Assembly (NCBI RefSeq): GCF_046098205.1
Contig: NZ_JBJURJ010000006.1
Location: forward strand, 248,001-312,000
DNA from: Paenibacillus_AR mesotrionivorans
GTDB lineage: Bacteria > Bacillota > Bacilli > Paenibacillales > NBRC-103111
DNA: 64,000 bases
Direction: 5' to 3'
Part shown: piece by piece, positions 25,928-34,816 of the stretch
Layout of the letters: every line of letters begins with the position of its first letter
How positions within the stretch are numbered: position 1 is the stretch's first letter
Notes under the pieces: generated by a model
Told to the model about the DNA's origin: nothing
Database searches by the model: none
The model's input: the letters and a program-made list of their open reading frames with translations, nothing else
Translations under genes and position numbers: made by a program

Positions 25928-28105
25928 ATGACTCATCCCCATAAGGCCCGATGGCTGGCCAAAAGCAGCAGCATGCTGAAAAATAGAGGCAAGGCGGTAT
26001 TCCGCCAGGCCTGGTTCCGCTTTGTCCTGAAACGGGCAGCGCTTGTTGTACTCCCCTTCCTGCTGGTTTTCCTCACAGAAGCCTTAACCCGTCAAAGCTG
26101 GTATGCGGCCTTTGTCTGGATGGCTGACTATAACAATGAGTTTGTATTGAACTACTGGATCGCTTTTTGGGTCACCCTGGTAACAGCCGCACTCACAGGC
26201 CGCACCCGTGCCGCCTCCGTTTTGCTGCTTGCCGGGATAACGGTAACCGGCATATGGAGCGGCATCAGCATGAACCGCACCGGACTGCCTCTTTTGCCTT
26301 GGGTCATCATGCTTCCCGGAGGGGAGCCGGACCCGGTTGCCGGGCTCAATCCCCACCTCACTTCCGGGCTGCTTGCAGGAGTGGTTATTGCAGCCGCGGT
26401 ACTGATGCTGGCCTTCCGGATCCCCGGAACGAGGCTGGGCCGGCGGGAACGGCTTTTGTACGCTGCTTCCGGCTTGCTTATTCTGGGCTCCGCTTATCTC
26501 AACAGCCCGCTTCCCTTTACGGACCATCTGCGCCTGCCCTGGATCCATTATGAGCAGGAGGCCAACTACAGCCGCAACGGCTTCTGGGCTTCGACCCTGG
26601 ACAACCTCCATTTCGTAGCGCCGGTGCGGCCGGCCGGCTCCGCCAAAGGAGAGCTCCGCAGCCTGATCCGTTCATTGCCTGCTTCGCCCTCCTACGCAGA
26701 GCAAATCAGATCTCAACCCGAGAAGGCTTCCCATGAACACCCCAATGTGATCGTGCTGCTCTCCGAAAGCTTCTGGGACCCGACCTTGCTTCCGGAGGTG
26801 CGCTTCAGCGAGGACCCGATCCCCTTCTTCCACTCCATGATGGCCGAAACCACCGGTGGCTGGATGCTCAGCCCCCAGTTCAGCGGCACAACCGCCAACG
26901 TGGAATTTGAGGTGCTGACGGGCAATTCTGTCCGTTTTCTGCCCAAGGATGCCATCGCCTATATCAGCTATATGGGCCGGGGTGTGGATTCGCTGGCCGG
27001 CATCTATGCCCGGCAGGGTTATACCACCACGGCCATTAACCCGTACTTCAACTGGTTCTTCAACAGCCGCAACGTCTACCGCAATATGGGCTTCTCCCGG
27101 TTTATCAGCTGTGAGTTCTTCGAACCCCGCTTCCACGGGCCCAATTTCGAGGACAGCCAGGTGATGGACAAAATTATCGAAGCCATGGACAGCTCACCCG
27201 GTCCAGATTTCGTATTCGCCAACACCATGGAAAACCATGGCAGCTACGAAAACAAATTTTACTCCAACCCCATCTCCGTAAGTGGTCCGTTAAGCGCCAA
27301 GGCCAAGAACATCCTGGAGAATTACGCCACAGGCGCCCAAGCCTTCGACCAGGCCTTCCGGAAGCTGGTGGAGCATTACCGCAAGAGCGGGGAGCCGACG
27401 GTCATTCTCTCCTTCGGCGACCACCTGCCCGGTCTCGGTCCGGATTATCTGGCTTACCGGGAGGGGGGGTTCCTGCATAAGGAGGACTCGGATGCCCAGA
27501 AGATGGAGAAGCTGCATTATACCCCCTTCGTCATCTGGGATAATATGAAGCTCCAGCCTCGTGAGAGCCTGCGGATGAATGCCAGCTTCCTGGGCCCTTA
27601 TCTGCTCCATTACGCCGGAAGCCCCGGCACTTATTACACCGATTACCTGTATGCCTTGTCCCAGAAACAGCCCATCATCCCCATCCGTCCTTATGCCCAT
27701 GCTTACCCGGCGGACAACAAGGAGCTTGCGGATTACAAGCGGCTGCAATACGACATTCTCTTCGGCAGTCAGGAGGGTTACCGCCTTCAGGGCATCGCAG
27801 GTTCGGTTCCGGCGGCCAGGTTCGAGATGGGCTACGGCAGTCCCGCCCTGGCCAAAATCTTCCGGGACACCACCGGCAAGCTTGTGGTGGAGGGAGGACG
27901 GTTCAGCAGCGACTCGGAGGTATGTCTTGACGGCAAACCCCTCCATACGGTCTACGACAGCCCCCAAAGGCTGACCGTGTGGCCGGAGGACCTGCCTCCG
28001 GTCCTGGCCGGCGCCTGGAGCGTGCAGCTGGCGGACCGGAAGCATACAATTATCTCCAGATCCGGCGAGCTGGTCCTGTCCGCAGAGGAACTGGAGGCAC
28101 ATTGA
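25928..28105 (+). CDS. LTA synthase family sulfatase-fold protein
   Basis: A 725-residue polytopic membrane enzyme with five predicted N-terminal membrane segments (about 36-190) and an extracellular alkaline-phosphatase/sulfatase-fold domain. Metal and catalytic motifs are present: LLSESFWDPT, the GTTANVEFEVLTG segment carrying the nucleophile threonine, FANTMENHGSY and FGDHLPGLG. Relatives polymerise glycerol phosphate from phosphatidylglycerol onto lipoteichoic acid, or act as primases. After the catalytic domain comes a tail of roughly 90 residues (LVVEGGRFSSDSEVCLDGKPL...), beta-rich and unlike classical LtaS. The start has only a weak ribosome binding site, so it is uncertain. Confidence 0.88.
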   Translation: MTHPHKARWLAKSSSMLKNRGKAVFRQAWFRFVLKRAALVVLPFLLVFLTEALTRQSWYAAFVWMADYNNEFVLNYWIAFWVTLVTAALTGRTRAASVLLLAGITVTGIWSGISMNRTGLPLLPWVIMLPGGEPDPVAGLNPHLTSGLLAGVVIAAAVLMLAFRIPGTRLGRRERLLYAASGLLILGSAYLNSPLPFTDHLRLPWIHYEQEANYSRNGFWASTLDNLHFVAPVRPAGSAKGELRSLIRSLPASPSYAEQIRSQPEKASHEHPNVIVLLSESFWDPTLLPEVRFSEDPIPFFHSMMAETTGGWMLSPQFSGTTANVEFEVLTGNSVRFLPKDAIAYISYMGRGVDSLAGIYARQGYTTTAINPYFNWFFNSRNVYRNMGFSRFISCEFFEPRFHGPNFEDSQVMDKIIEAMDSSPGPDFVFANTMENHGSYENKFYSNPISVSGPLSAKAKNILENYATGAQAFDQAFRKLVEHYRKSGEPTVILSFGDHLPGLGPDYLAYREGGFLHKEDSDAQKMEKLHYTPFVIWDNMKLQPRESLRMNASFLGPYLLHYAGSPGTYYTDYLYALSQKQPIIPIRPYAHAYPADNKELADYKRLQYDILFGSQEGYRLQGIAGSVPAARFEMGYGSPALAKIFRDTTGKLVVEGGRFSSDSEVCLDGKPLHTVYDSPQRLTVWPEDLPPVLAGAWSVQLADRKHTIISRSGELVLSAEELEAH

Positions 28106-28145
28106 AATCATGAAGCGTTAACCCTTCAGCAAAGGAGCTCCGGCT

Positions 28146-29174
28146 ATGGTTGAATTGTCCCATCATCAAGCCCAAAACATTGTGGATCGTATGATGAAAG
28201 ACATTCCGTACAATATCAACATTATGGATCACACCGGTACGATTATCGGCAGCGGAAACAAAAGCCGGATCGGCACGCTTCATCATGGGGCGGTGGAGGC
28301 CATCCGGCAGCGGAAGCCCGTGGATATTTACGAGGATGAAACCTATGTGAAGAAGGGCATCAATCTGCCCATTGAGCTGAACGGCCGGATTGTAGGTGTG
28401 GTGGGCATCAGCGGCGAGGTGGAGGAAACACGTCCGTTCGGGAATTTGCTGAAGTCCGCCGTGATCCTGCTGATTGAGCAGAGCATAACCCTGGAAAAGG
28501 AAAATGCCAAAATGAATCAAAAAAGACAATTTTTTGATCTCATTGCCGAGATGGACGTGGAATATACCAAACCCGTCATCGACCAGGCCCTGACCTATGG
28601 CCTCCACCTGTCCAAACCCTCCCAGGTGATGGTCGTGGAGTTTCCCCGGGAAACCTCCGAGGACCTTATCGACAGCTATCCCTGCTTCAAATTGTCCAAC
28701 CATTCCCTATGTATCATCGTGCAGGACAACGACGGGATCGCCCGGCTGCAAAACCTTCTGCGTACCCAGCACCCGGCAGCATTCATGTCTGTTAGCAAAA
28801 TGAATGACACGGTCTCCATGGGCTACGGGCAGGCCAAGGCCGCCATGCGTGTGCTCAAGGGTGTCTTTTATAACGAAACCGTCATCTTCTATGCCCAGTG
28901 TGAATTCATTGCCGATATGGCCAAACCGCCCAAGCCGGGAGACGCCATCCAGCAGATCACCGACTTCCTGCACATGGACGGAGAATTGATTAAGACCCTC
29001 CAGATATATATCAACTGCAACCTGAACGCCAACGAAACAGCCAATCAGCTGATCATCCACCGCAACACCTTAAATTACCGCCTGGCCAAAATCCACAAGC
29101 TGACCGGCAAGGACCCCAAGAATATTCTGGAGCTGGTGGAATTGGTATTTGCGCTTATCGCCCGGGTGAAATAA
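28146..29174 (+). CDS. cdaR: CdaR-family sugar-diacid transcriptional regulator
   Basis: A 342-residue regulator with an N-terminal sugar-diacid recognition domain (Diacid_rec; residues about 5-135, with NINIMDHTGTIIGSG and LPIELNGRIVGVVGISG) and a C-terminal PucR/HTH_30 helix-turn-helix (NETANQLIIHRNTLNYRLAKIHKLTG, about 300-325). In E. coli CdaR activates glucarate, galactarate and glycerate genes. Here it is convergent with a glycerate kinase/GntP permease operon, its probable target. AAAGGAG precedes the ATG. Confidence 0.9.
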   Translation: MVELSHHQAQNIVDRMMKDIPYNINIMDHTGTIIGSGNKSRIGTLHHGAVEAIRQRKPVDIYEDETYVKKGINLPIELNGRIVGVVGISGEVEETRPFGNLLKSAVILLIEQSITLEKENAKMNQKRQFFDLIAEMDVEYTKPVIDQALTYGLHLSKPSQVMVVEFPRETSEDLIDSYPCFKLSNHSLCIIVQDNDGIARLQNLLRTQHPAAFMSVSKMNDTVSMGYGQAKAAMRVLKGVFYNETVIFYAQCEFIADMAKPPKPGDAIQQITDFLHMDGELIKTLQIYINCNLNANETANQLIIHRNTLNYRLAKIHKLTGKDPKNILELVELVFALIARVK

Positions 29175-29194
29175 ACCTAAACCCGCTTACGAAA

Positions 29195-29230
29195 AAAAGG
29201 ATGCCCCCGCTGCACCGGGGACATCCTTTT
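29195..29230. terminator. bidirectional terminator between cdaR and glycerate kinase
   Basis: AAAAGGATG/CATCCTTTT and CCCCG/CGGGG pair to form a long stem interrupted by a C-A mismatch, with A/T runs on both sides. It serves both convergent genes. Confidence 0.85.
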
Positions 29231-29232
29231 AT

Positions 29233-30369
29233 TTATTTCAACAATCGGGCGACACTCTCCGCCGTACGGGCCACATTGGCCTTGCCTTGGGCCAGCAGGG
29301 TTTCCAGCTCCGCCGCTCCCGGCACGATGCCGAAGATGGCGTCGAAGCCTTCCTCATACAGCACCTCGATGTCCTGTCCGATATAACCGGCCAAGGCAAT
29401 TACCTTCATGCTGCTGTCAACTTTTTTGGCCGCTTGAGCCACACCGAAGGGAGCCTTGCCGAACTTGGTTTGGAAATCGATCCCGCCTTCGCCGGTGATG
29501 CAATAATCCGCTCCATGGAGCTTTTCCTTCAATTGGGTATACTCAATCACAATATCGATACCCTTGCGCATGTTGGAATTGGTGAAGGCCAATAAACCTG
29601 CCCCAAGACCGCCTGCACCGCCTGCACCGGGCACATCGATGATTTCAATGCCCAGCTGTGCCTTGACCACCTCACCGTAATGGCGCAGGTTTTGGTCCAG
29701 CGTTTGCACCATTTCCGGGGTTGCTCCCTTCTGCGGGCCGAATACAACGGAGGCTCCGCGTTCGCCGCACAGCGGATTGGTCACATCCGATGCCACCAGA
29801 ATATGGATGTTCTTGATCTGCGGAATAACACCGCTGGTATCAATTTTGTCCAGAGCGCCCAGGAACCCGCCCCCGAAGGGCAGCTCCCGGCCGGCCTTGT
29901 CCAGGAACCTGTAGCCCAAGGCTCTCGCCATGCCTGTCCCGCCGTCATTGGTGGCACTTCCGCCAATTCCCAGGATGATCTCGGTAATACCCTTCTCGAT
30001 ACAGTCCCGGATCAGCTCCCCCGTTCCATAGGTGGTGGTAATCATGGGGTTTTTGGTTTCCTTGGTCACATGATGGATGCCGCTGGCCGAAGCCATTTCA
30101 ATGACGCCGGTTTTCCCGTCGCCCAGAATGCCATAGCGGGCAAGCACCGGATTACCCAGAGGACCGGTGACCTCCTTTTCAATCAGGGTGCCGCCGGTGG
30201 CGTCCACCAGGGACTGGACAGTGCCTTCGCCGCCGTCCGCCATGGGCACATGAATACAGGTTGCGTCGGGAATGGCCCGTTTAATGCCTATTTCCATGGC
30301 TTCGCAGACTTCCTTGGCCGTCATGCTTTCCTTGAATGAATCCGGAGCCAAAACAAATGTTTTTTTCAT
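29233..30369 (-). CDS. glxK: glycerate kinase
   Basis: A 378-residue GarK/GlxK-family kinase that phosphorylates D-glycerate to 2-phosphoglycerate, feeding lower glycolysis. Characteristic segments are APDSFKESMTA at the N-terminus, PMADGGEGTVQSLVDATGG, GIGGSATNDGGTGMARALG and GEGGID(F)QT. The length is typical. It starts 18 bases downstream of the GntP permease stop on the same strand, so both are one operon, facing the CdaR gene. Confidence 0.95.
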   Translation of the reverse strand: MKKTFVLAPDSFKESMTAKEVCEAMEIGIKRAIPDATCIHVPMADGGEGTVQSLVDATGGTLIEKEVTGPLGNPVLARYGILGDGKTGVIEMASASGIHHVTKETKNPMITTTYGTGELIRDCIEKGITEIILGIGGSATNDGGTGMARALGYRFLDKAGRELPFGGGFLGALDKIDTSGVIPQIKNIHILVASDVTNPLCGERGASVVFGPQKGATPEMVQTLDQNLRHYGEVVKAQLGIEIIDVPGAGGAGGLGAGLLAFTNSNMRKGIDIVIEYTQLKEKLHGADYCITGEGGIDFQTKFGKAPFGVAQAAKKVDSSMKVIALAGYIGQDIEVLYEEGFDAIFGIVPGAAELETLLAQGKANVARTAESVARLLK

Positions 30370-30387
30370 GATGTTTACTCCAATCTT

Positions 30388-31686
30388 TTAAAGGATAAAT
30401 CCGTACAGAATGACGGCCACGATGGTCATGGTCAAACCGACCATGCTTTCGTACATAACCACCTTCATTCTGTCCTTCATGCTCATGCCCATTGCATTAC
30501 GGGTAACATGGAAGTAGGTTCCATGGGGCAGATGGTCGATGACGGTTGCGCCGGCATGGGTCATCACCGCTGCGGACAACGGGGCTACGCCGGTGTTCAG
30601 AATGGCATTGGAGAAGGAGCCGGTGGCCAGAATAACGCCGGTGGACGTGGAGGCCGTTGCGGCTGCCATCAGAATACCTGCAATGGGAGCCAGGAAGGTT
30701 CCCGAAAGTCCGGAGGCTTCTACAAGGGACACAACCTGGGAGGGCAGGCTGGAGGCTGTAATCAGTCCGCCGATGGCGCCTGCGCCGATAATGATCAGAA
30801 TGGTGGGAGTCATCCGGTTAAGACCGGAGCTGCAATACTCCAGAATTTTCTTGCGTTTGCCCAATGCCAATGAGCCCACAATCCCCGCAAAAGGCAGGAT
30901 ATACAGGGAATCAATCTTAAGCTTTGCCAGCGCATCCAGACCCAGCATGGAGCCGACAGGGCTGATCATCAGGAGCACAATGGCGATAGCCGGTGTAACC
31001 AGCGATTTTGCCAAAGACGGGAGATTGGTAGTGCTGACCTTCTCCAGCTCGGCCGCTTCTTCGTCGGTTACCTTGGTGCCTTTATACTTAATCATGGAAG
31101 CAATGATAACCGCTACGATCACACCGCAGATAGCCGGAATCAAACCGCCCAGCATCACCTGGTTCACATCAAGCTTGTAGCCGCCCGCCGCCGCAATGGT
31201 ATTGGGGTTCGGGGAGATAATGTTGCCAGCCTTGCCGCCGCCGGACAAAGCTACCAGCAGGGCTACCTTGGAGTAACCCATCTTGTTGCCTACAGACAAG
31301 GCAATAGGGGCCACAATCAGCACAGCTACGGGAATAAACACGCCTACAGCAGTAATAATCATCGTAGCCAGGGCCAGCGAGAGCATGGCTTTGGTGCCGC
31401 CCAGCTTGTCTACAATGGTCTTCGCAATGGCTTCGGCCGCCCCCGATTCCATCATAACCCCTGCAAAAACACCGGCGGCGATAATGCGGACAACGGTCCC
31501 CATTACGCTTTGTGTACCGGAGATCACAATGCTGACCGCTTGGGCAAAATCGGCTCCGCCGATAAATGCGCCTACAATCGCACCCAGAATTAATGAATAC
31601 GTGGGAGCCAGTTTGAAGAGAATTAAAAGGATGGCCAGCAGGAGTCCGATCAAAGCCCCGACCCAACTAATAACCAATGGTGTCAT
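30388..31686 (-). CDS. GntP-family permease (probable glycerate or gluconate transporter)
   Basis: A 432-residue proton symporter with about twelve membrane segments and GntP-family motifs (SGGGKAGNIISPNPNTIAAA, ATASTSTGVILATGSF, HAGATVIDHLPHGTYFH). The family carries gluconate and related acids; pairing with glycerate kinase argues for glycerate. First gene of the operon; the 190-bp upstream region is AT-rich and probably holds the promoter and a regulator site, though I could not define one. Confidence 0.9.
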   Translation of the reverse strand: MTPLVISWVGALIGLLLAILLILFKLAPTYSLILGAIVGAFIGGADFAQAVSIVISGTQSVMGTVVRIIAAGVFAGVMMESGAAEAIAKTIVDKLGGTKAMLSLALATMIITAVGVFIPVAVLIVAPIALSVGNKMGYSKVALLVALSGGGKAGNIISPNPNTIAAAGGYKLDVNQVMLGGLIPAICGVIVAVIIASMIKYKGTKVTDEEAAELEKVSTTNLPSLAKSLVTPAIAIVLLMISPVGSMLGLDALAKLKIDSLYILPFAGIVGSLALGKRKKILEYCSSGLNRMTPTILIIIGAGAIGGLITASSLPSQVVSLVEASGLSGTFLAPIAGILMAAATASTSTGVILATGSFSNAILNTGVAPLSAAVMTHAGATVIDHLPHGTYFHVTRNAMGMSMKDRMKVVMYESMVGLTMTIVAVILYGFIL

Positions 31687-31812
31687 GTCAAATCCTCCTT
31701 GTTAGTCGTGTAATCAATATTTCCCTACTATTCCTGGAATCTCATAATTAATCCGTTTATTCTCTCTCGTGGGTGCCCCCTTTATTCAAACCGTCTTTCT
31801 GAATACGTTTTC

Positions 31813-31850
31813 ATTATAAAAAGATCATCAACTTTAAACAATTGATGATC
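31813..31850 (-). terminator. terminator of the small membrane-protein pair
   Basis: GATCATCAA (31823-31831) and TTGATGATC (31842-31850) are perfect inverted 9-bp arms; on the minus strand the hairpin is followed by TTTTTAT. It could instead be an operator for the GntP operon, but the T run favours a terminator. Confidence 0.6.
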
Positions 31851-31875
31851 CACTGAATTTTATTGTGCAAATGCA

Positions 31876-32331
31876 CTATCCCTCTTCTGCCACATTGCCC
31901 ACGGACAAGGCTCCATGCTGCCACAATACGCTGCGGAGCCGGTTTGTATCCTCCGGCCTGCAGCGGATGATGACCATTGCTTCCGGATGACGGCCGGGAG
32001 TCATTCTCCGCCAGAGCCGGTATTGGAAGAGCGCGCAGAGCCCAAACCCCAGGAGGAAACCGGATATTGCTGTAATCAACCCCCAAATCAAGGGGCCCCA
32101 CTCCCGTATAAACCCCTGGCTGATCCCCACTACCGCACTGGCTGTCCCCAACGCCATTCCCGTTTCGAAGGAGGTTTGGACCCAATCGGATTTCCAGCCT
32201 GTCCCATCCCCTTCAGGTCCGGTGTGTAAGGGCACTACCATGATGCCGCGCCGCTCCACCCCGTCTTTCTCCAGGACCAGAAGCGCTTCCTCCAGTTCCA
32301 GAGACAGGTGAAAGGCTGCCATAATCAGCAC
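31876..32331 (-). CDS. hypothetical membrane protein
   Basis: A 151-residue protein that I do not recognise. An N-terminal cytoplasmic strand-helix region (LSLELEEALLVLEKDGVERRGIMVVPL) is followed by a glycine-rich pair of membrane segments (FETGMALGTASAVVG and WGLITAISGFLLGFGLCALFQ) and a short C-terminal domain (AMVIIRCRPEDTNRLRSVLWQHGA). The layout recalls small stress proteins with a Gly-zipper hairpin inside an alpha/beta domain, but no assignment is possible. GTG at 32331 has GGGGGAG seven bases upstream; ATG at 32322 is the alternative. It follows the upstream gene by 20 bases. Confidence 0.6.
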   Translation of the reverse strand: MLIMAAFHLSLELEEALLVLEKDGVERRGIMVVPLHTGPEGDGTGWKSDWVQTSFETGMALGTASAVVGISQGFIREWGPLIWGLITAISGFLLGFGLCALFQYRLWRRMTPGRHPEAMVIIRCRPEDTNRLRSVLWQHGALSVGNVAEEG

Positions 32332-32350
32332 TCGCCACTCCCCCTCGTCT

Positions 32351-33115
32351 TCAGCGCAGGAAGATCCGGACATCCGTATCCCCGTACCGCTCCTGCAAGT
32401 ATTGGCGCTGCTCCATACGCAGCAAATTATTGCGTTCCCCCGCCGTTTCGAAGGCATGGTAGGCCGCCCCTCCCGCCACCGAAGGCATAAACAGCAGCCA
32501 GTGGCATCTCAGGACCTCAAGAGAGCCCGGCAAATCCCCCAATAGCAAACGGTGCAGGGAAACCGGTACAAAGGACAGACTGGAATAAACGCCCCACCAG
32601 AATACCGCATAAAGCGCCAGGCCGATCCGCTGGTTATAAAACTGTCCCATTCCCGGAAAAAACAGCGACATCAGCGCGGCGGAAAGCCTGCTCCGTCTGT
32701 CGAGAACCTGAATCTCCCTGGCATACATTGACCCGGGAGATATTCTCGCATTCTCCAGCACCGCCATCCGGTAAGTCTTGTTCAAGGTTTTGGCATTGAC
32801 GTAGCTGTCCCAAATGGAAAGCATATAAATCAGCATGTATGCGACAGCCCAGCGCATCTCCAGAATATCCTTCGCCATCTGGAAACGTCCGGTGTACGAA
32901 TACATCAACGCCTGGTTAATATGGGCCAGGGTGTTCAATATCACCTCAGCCAGGGTCAGCAGGACGCCCCGTATATATTGATTGATAAACAGATGTCCGA
33001 AGCCGGGGAAAGCGGCCGACCACCAGACAACCATCAGCGGGTTTTTGTATTTGAGGTACGTGACCCCACCCGGGCTAATGACGGACATAATTCTGCGAGG
33101 CGAAGAGCTATTCAT
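32351..33115 (-). CDS. polytopic membrane protein of unknown function
   Basis: A 254-residue protein with about five membrane segments. Two copies of a similar motif are visible: NPLMVVWWSAAFPGFGHLFINQYIRG and then ALMSLFFPGMGQFYNQRIGLAL; both have P-G-(F/M)-G-(H/Q)-(L/F)-(F/Y)-x-(N)-(Q), which recalls TM2-type hairpins. Thus it may be an internally duplicated TM2-like protein. ATG at 33115 follows GGATGG; a longer start is possible. It probably forms an operon with the smaller membrane protein downstream. Confidence 0.65.
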   Translation of the reverse strand: MNSSSPRRIMSVISPGGVTYLKYKNPLMVVWWSAAFPGFGHLFINQYIRGVLLTLAEVILNTLAHINQALMYSYTGRFQMAKDILEMRWAVAYMLIYMLSIWDSYVNAKTLNKTYRMAVLENARISPGSMYAREIQVLDRRSRLSAALMSLFFPGMGQFYNQRIGLALYAVFWWGVYSSLSFVPVSLHRLLLGDLPGSLEVLRCHWLLFMPSVAGGAAYHAFETAGERNNLLRMEQRQYLQERYGDTDVRIFLR

Positions 33116-33234
33116 GATGTATCCATCCCCAACCCTTTTTACCATCCATATTTTCCAACATTTGTAGTATGCCTCATTTTGAATAGACCGATACATCTAG
33201 CCCGTGTTTGCAAATACGGCCTAGCCCAGCCCGA

Positions 33235-33266
33235 AACAAAAAGACCGGAGGGTTTCCCTCCGGTCT
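33235..33266 (-). terminator. steT-like gene terminator
   Basis: Perfect 11-bp stem AGACCGGAGGG/CCCTCCGGTCT with a three-base loop (33242-33266), followed on the minus strand by TTTTTG. Confidence 0.9.
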
Positions 33267-33328
33267 AACCTGTGTACGACTATTAAGAGACTGCGCCGAA
33301 ATAAGTACCGCGAATTTCCTCGCAGCTC

Positions 33329-34657
33329 CTAAGACGAAACCGGCAGTTTGTTTTCCTTGTTGCGGCGGTTCATCACCACATACAGGGGAAGCCCCAGCAG
33401 GGTGATGAGAATGGCCCACAGGCAATCATAGAACTGGTTGAACAAGGTGCTGCCCACCACGAACAGGGACCCGCCGATGGCCACCAGCGGAATAACAGGA
33501 TACAGCGGAACACTGTACACCCGCTTCATTCCCGGATGGCGCCTGCGCAGGATGAAGATGGCGATAAACGCCAGAATATAAAAGATGTAGATGGCGAAAA
33601 TAGCCATTTCGGACAGATAGTCCGGGTTGGTCAGGGTCATCATCACAATGGCGATGACTACCTGCAGCAGGGTTGCGCCTACAGGTGTGCCCAGCTTGGG
33701 ATGCACCTTGGCGAAAACCCGGGAGAACGGCAGCTGCCCCCGCTCCGCCATTGCGAAGGTTACCCGCGGGAACGCCAATATCTTGCCGTTCAGACAGCCA
33801 AAAATGGAGATCAGAATGCCGATGCTGATCACCTTGCTGCCCAGTCCGCCCATGACCTGCTGGGCTACCGTACTGGCGGCGTTCTCCCCCAGCAAGGCAA
33901 TCTGCGAGGCGGGCAGCACATGCAGCATGGCCAGGTTGACCAGTACATAGGCCACCATAACAATGGTCAATCCGCCTACGATGGCGATGGGCAGATGTTT
34001 GCCCGGATTTTTCATTTCCCCAGCCACATTGCCTACCAGCATCCAGCCGTCATAGGCCCACAGGGTGGCCAGAATGGCCGCTCCCATCCCCATCTGCTCG
34101 GCAATGCCGCTTTCCGCTCCCCAGATGGCAGCATCTCCCTTGATCAATCCAAGGACTGCAATCAGCACAATCGGCACAAACTTGGCTACGGTTGAAGCCG
34201 TTTGCACAAAACCCCCGTAGCGGGTCCCCAGGCTGTTCACCGTAAACAGGAAGAGTACAGCCGCCACACCCAGCCAAGGCTTCAGCGAAGCGTCCCAATG
34301 GAAGAAATTCGCCAGAAGGGAACCAAAATACAGACCCAACGCACCCATGATGGCCGGTCCGTAAATAATGGTCTGCATCCAGCCGGATAAAAATCCCCAT
34401 ACCTTGCCGTACACTTCCTCCAAATACACAACCAGTCCGCCCGTTCTCGGGAATTGAACGCTGATCTCCGCCATCGTCAATCCGCCCGCGATGCTGAGAA
34501 GGCCGCCCAGGATCCAGGCCAGCATAGCCAGATTGGAATCCCCCGCGTATTCAATAACCCGGCCCGGCTTCATAAAGATGCCCGAGCCGATAACCGTACC
34601 CATCACCAGCGAGATGGCTACCGAAATGCCGATTTGCTTCTGCAATTGTCCGCTCAT
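33329..34657 (-). CDS. steT: APC-family amino-acid permease, SteT-like serine/threonine exchanger
   Basis: A 442-residue transporter with twelve membrane helices. Helix 1 has the APC signature GSGIFMKPG and helix 6 has ATLWAYDGWMLVGNVAGEMKNP, typical of LAT-like exchangers such as B. subtilis SteT. It exchanges amino acids across the cytoplasmic membrane; the exact substrate is inferred from family resemblance. A TATAAT box lies upstream on the minus strand (near 34711). Single-gene unit with its own strong terminator. Confidence 0.85.
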   Translation of the reverse strand: MSGQLQKQIGISVAISLVMGTVIGSGIFMKPGRVIEYAGDSNLAMLAWILGGLLSIAGGLTMAEISVQFPRTGGLVVYLEEVYGKVWGFLSGWMQTIIYGPAIMGALGLYFGSLLANFFHWDASLKPWLGVAAVLFLFTVNSLGTRYGGFVQTASTVAKFVPIVLIAVLGLIKGDAAIWGAESGIAEQMGMGAAILATLWAYDGWMLVGNVAGEMKNPGKHLPIAIVGGLTIVMVAYVLVNLAMLHVLPASQIALLGENAASTVAQQVMGGLGSKVISIGILISIFGCLNGKILAFPRVTFAMAERGQLPFSRVFAKVHPKLGTPVGATLLQVVIAIVMMTLTNPDYLSEMAIFAIYIFYILAFIAIFILRRRHPGMKRVYSVPLYPVIPLVAIGGSLFVVGSTLFNQFYDCLWAILITLLGLPLYVVMNRRNKENKLPVSS

Positions 34658-34816
34658 GCGAATGTTAGTCCCCCATGTCCTCCAGCAGTGTACATCCGTC
34701 CTCCATTATAACGGACGGCATCCTCCGCCAACAGGGGCAATCTTGACAAATCGGTTAATTAACCACTATCTAATAAATAATCTTTTCCCCGTCTGGAAGG
34801 CCCTTTTAAGCCGTTG

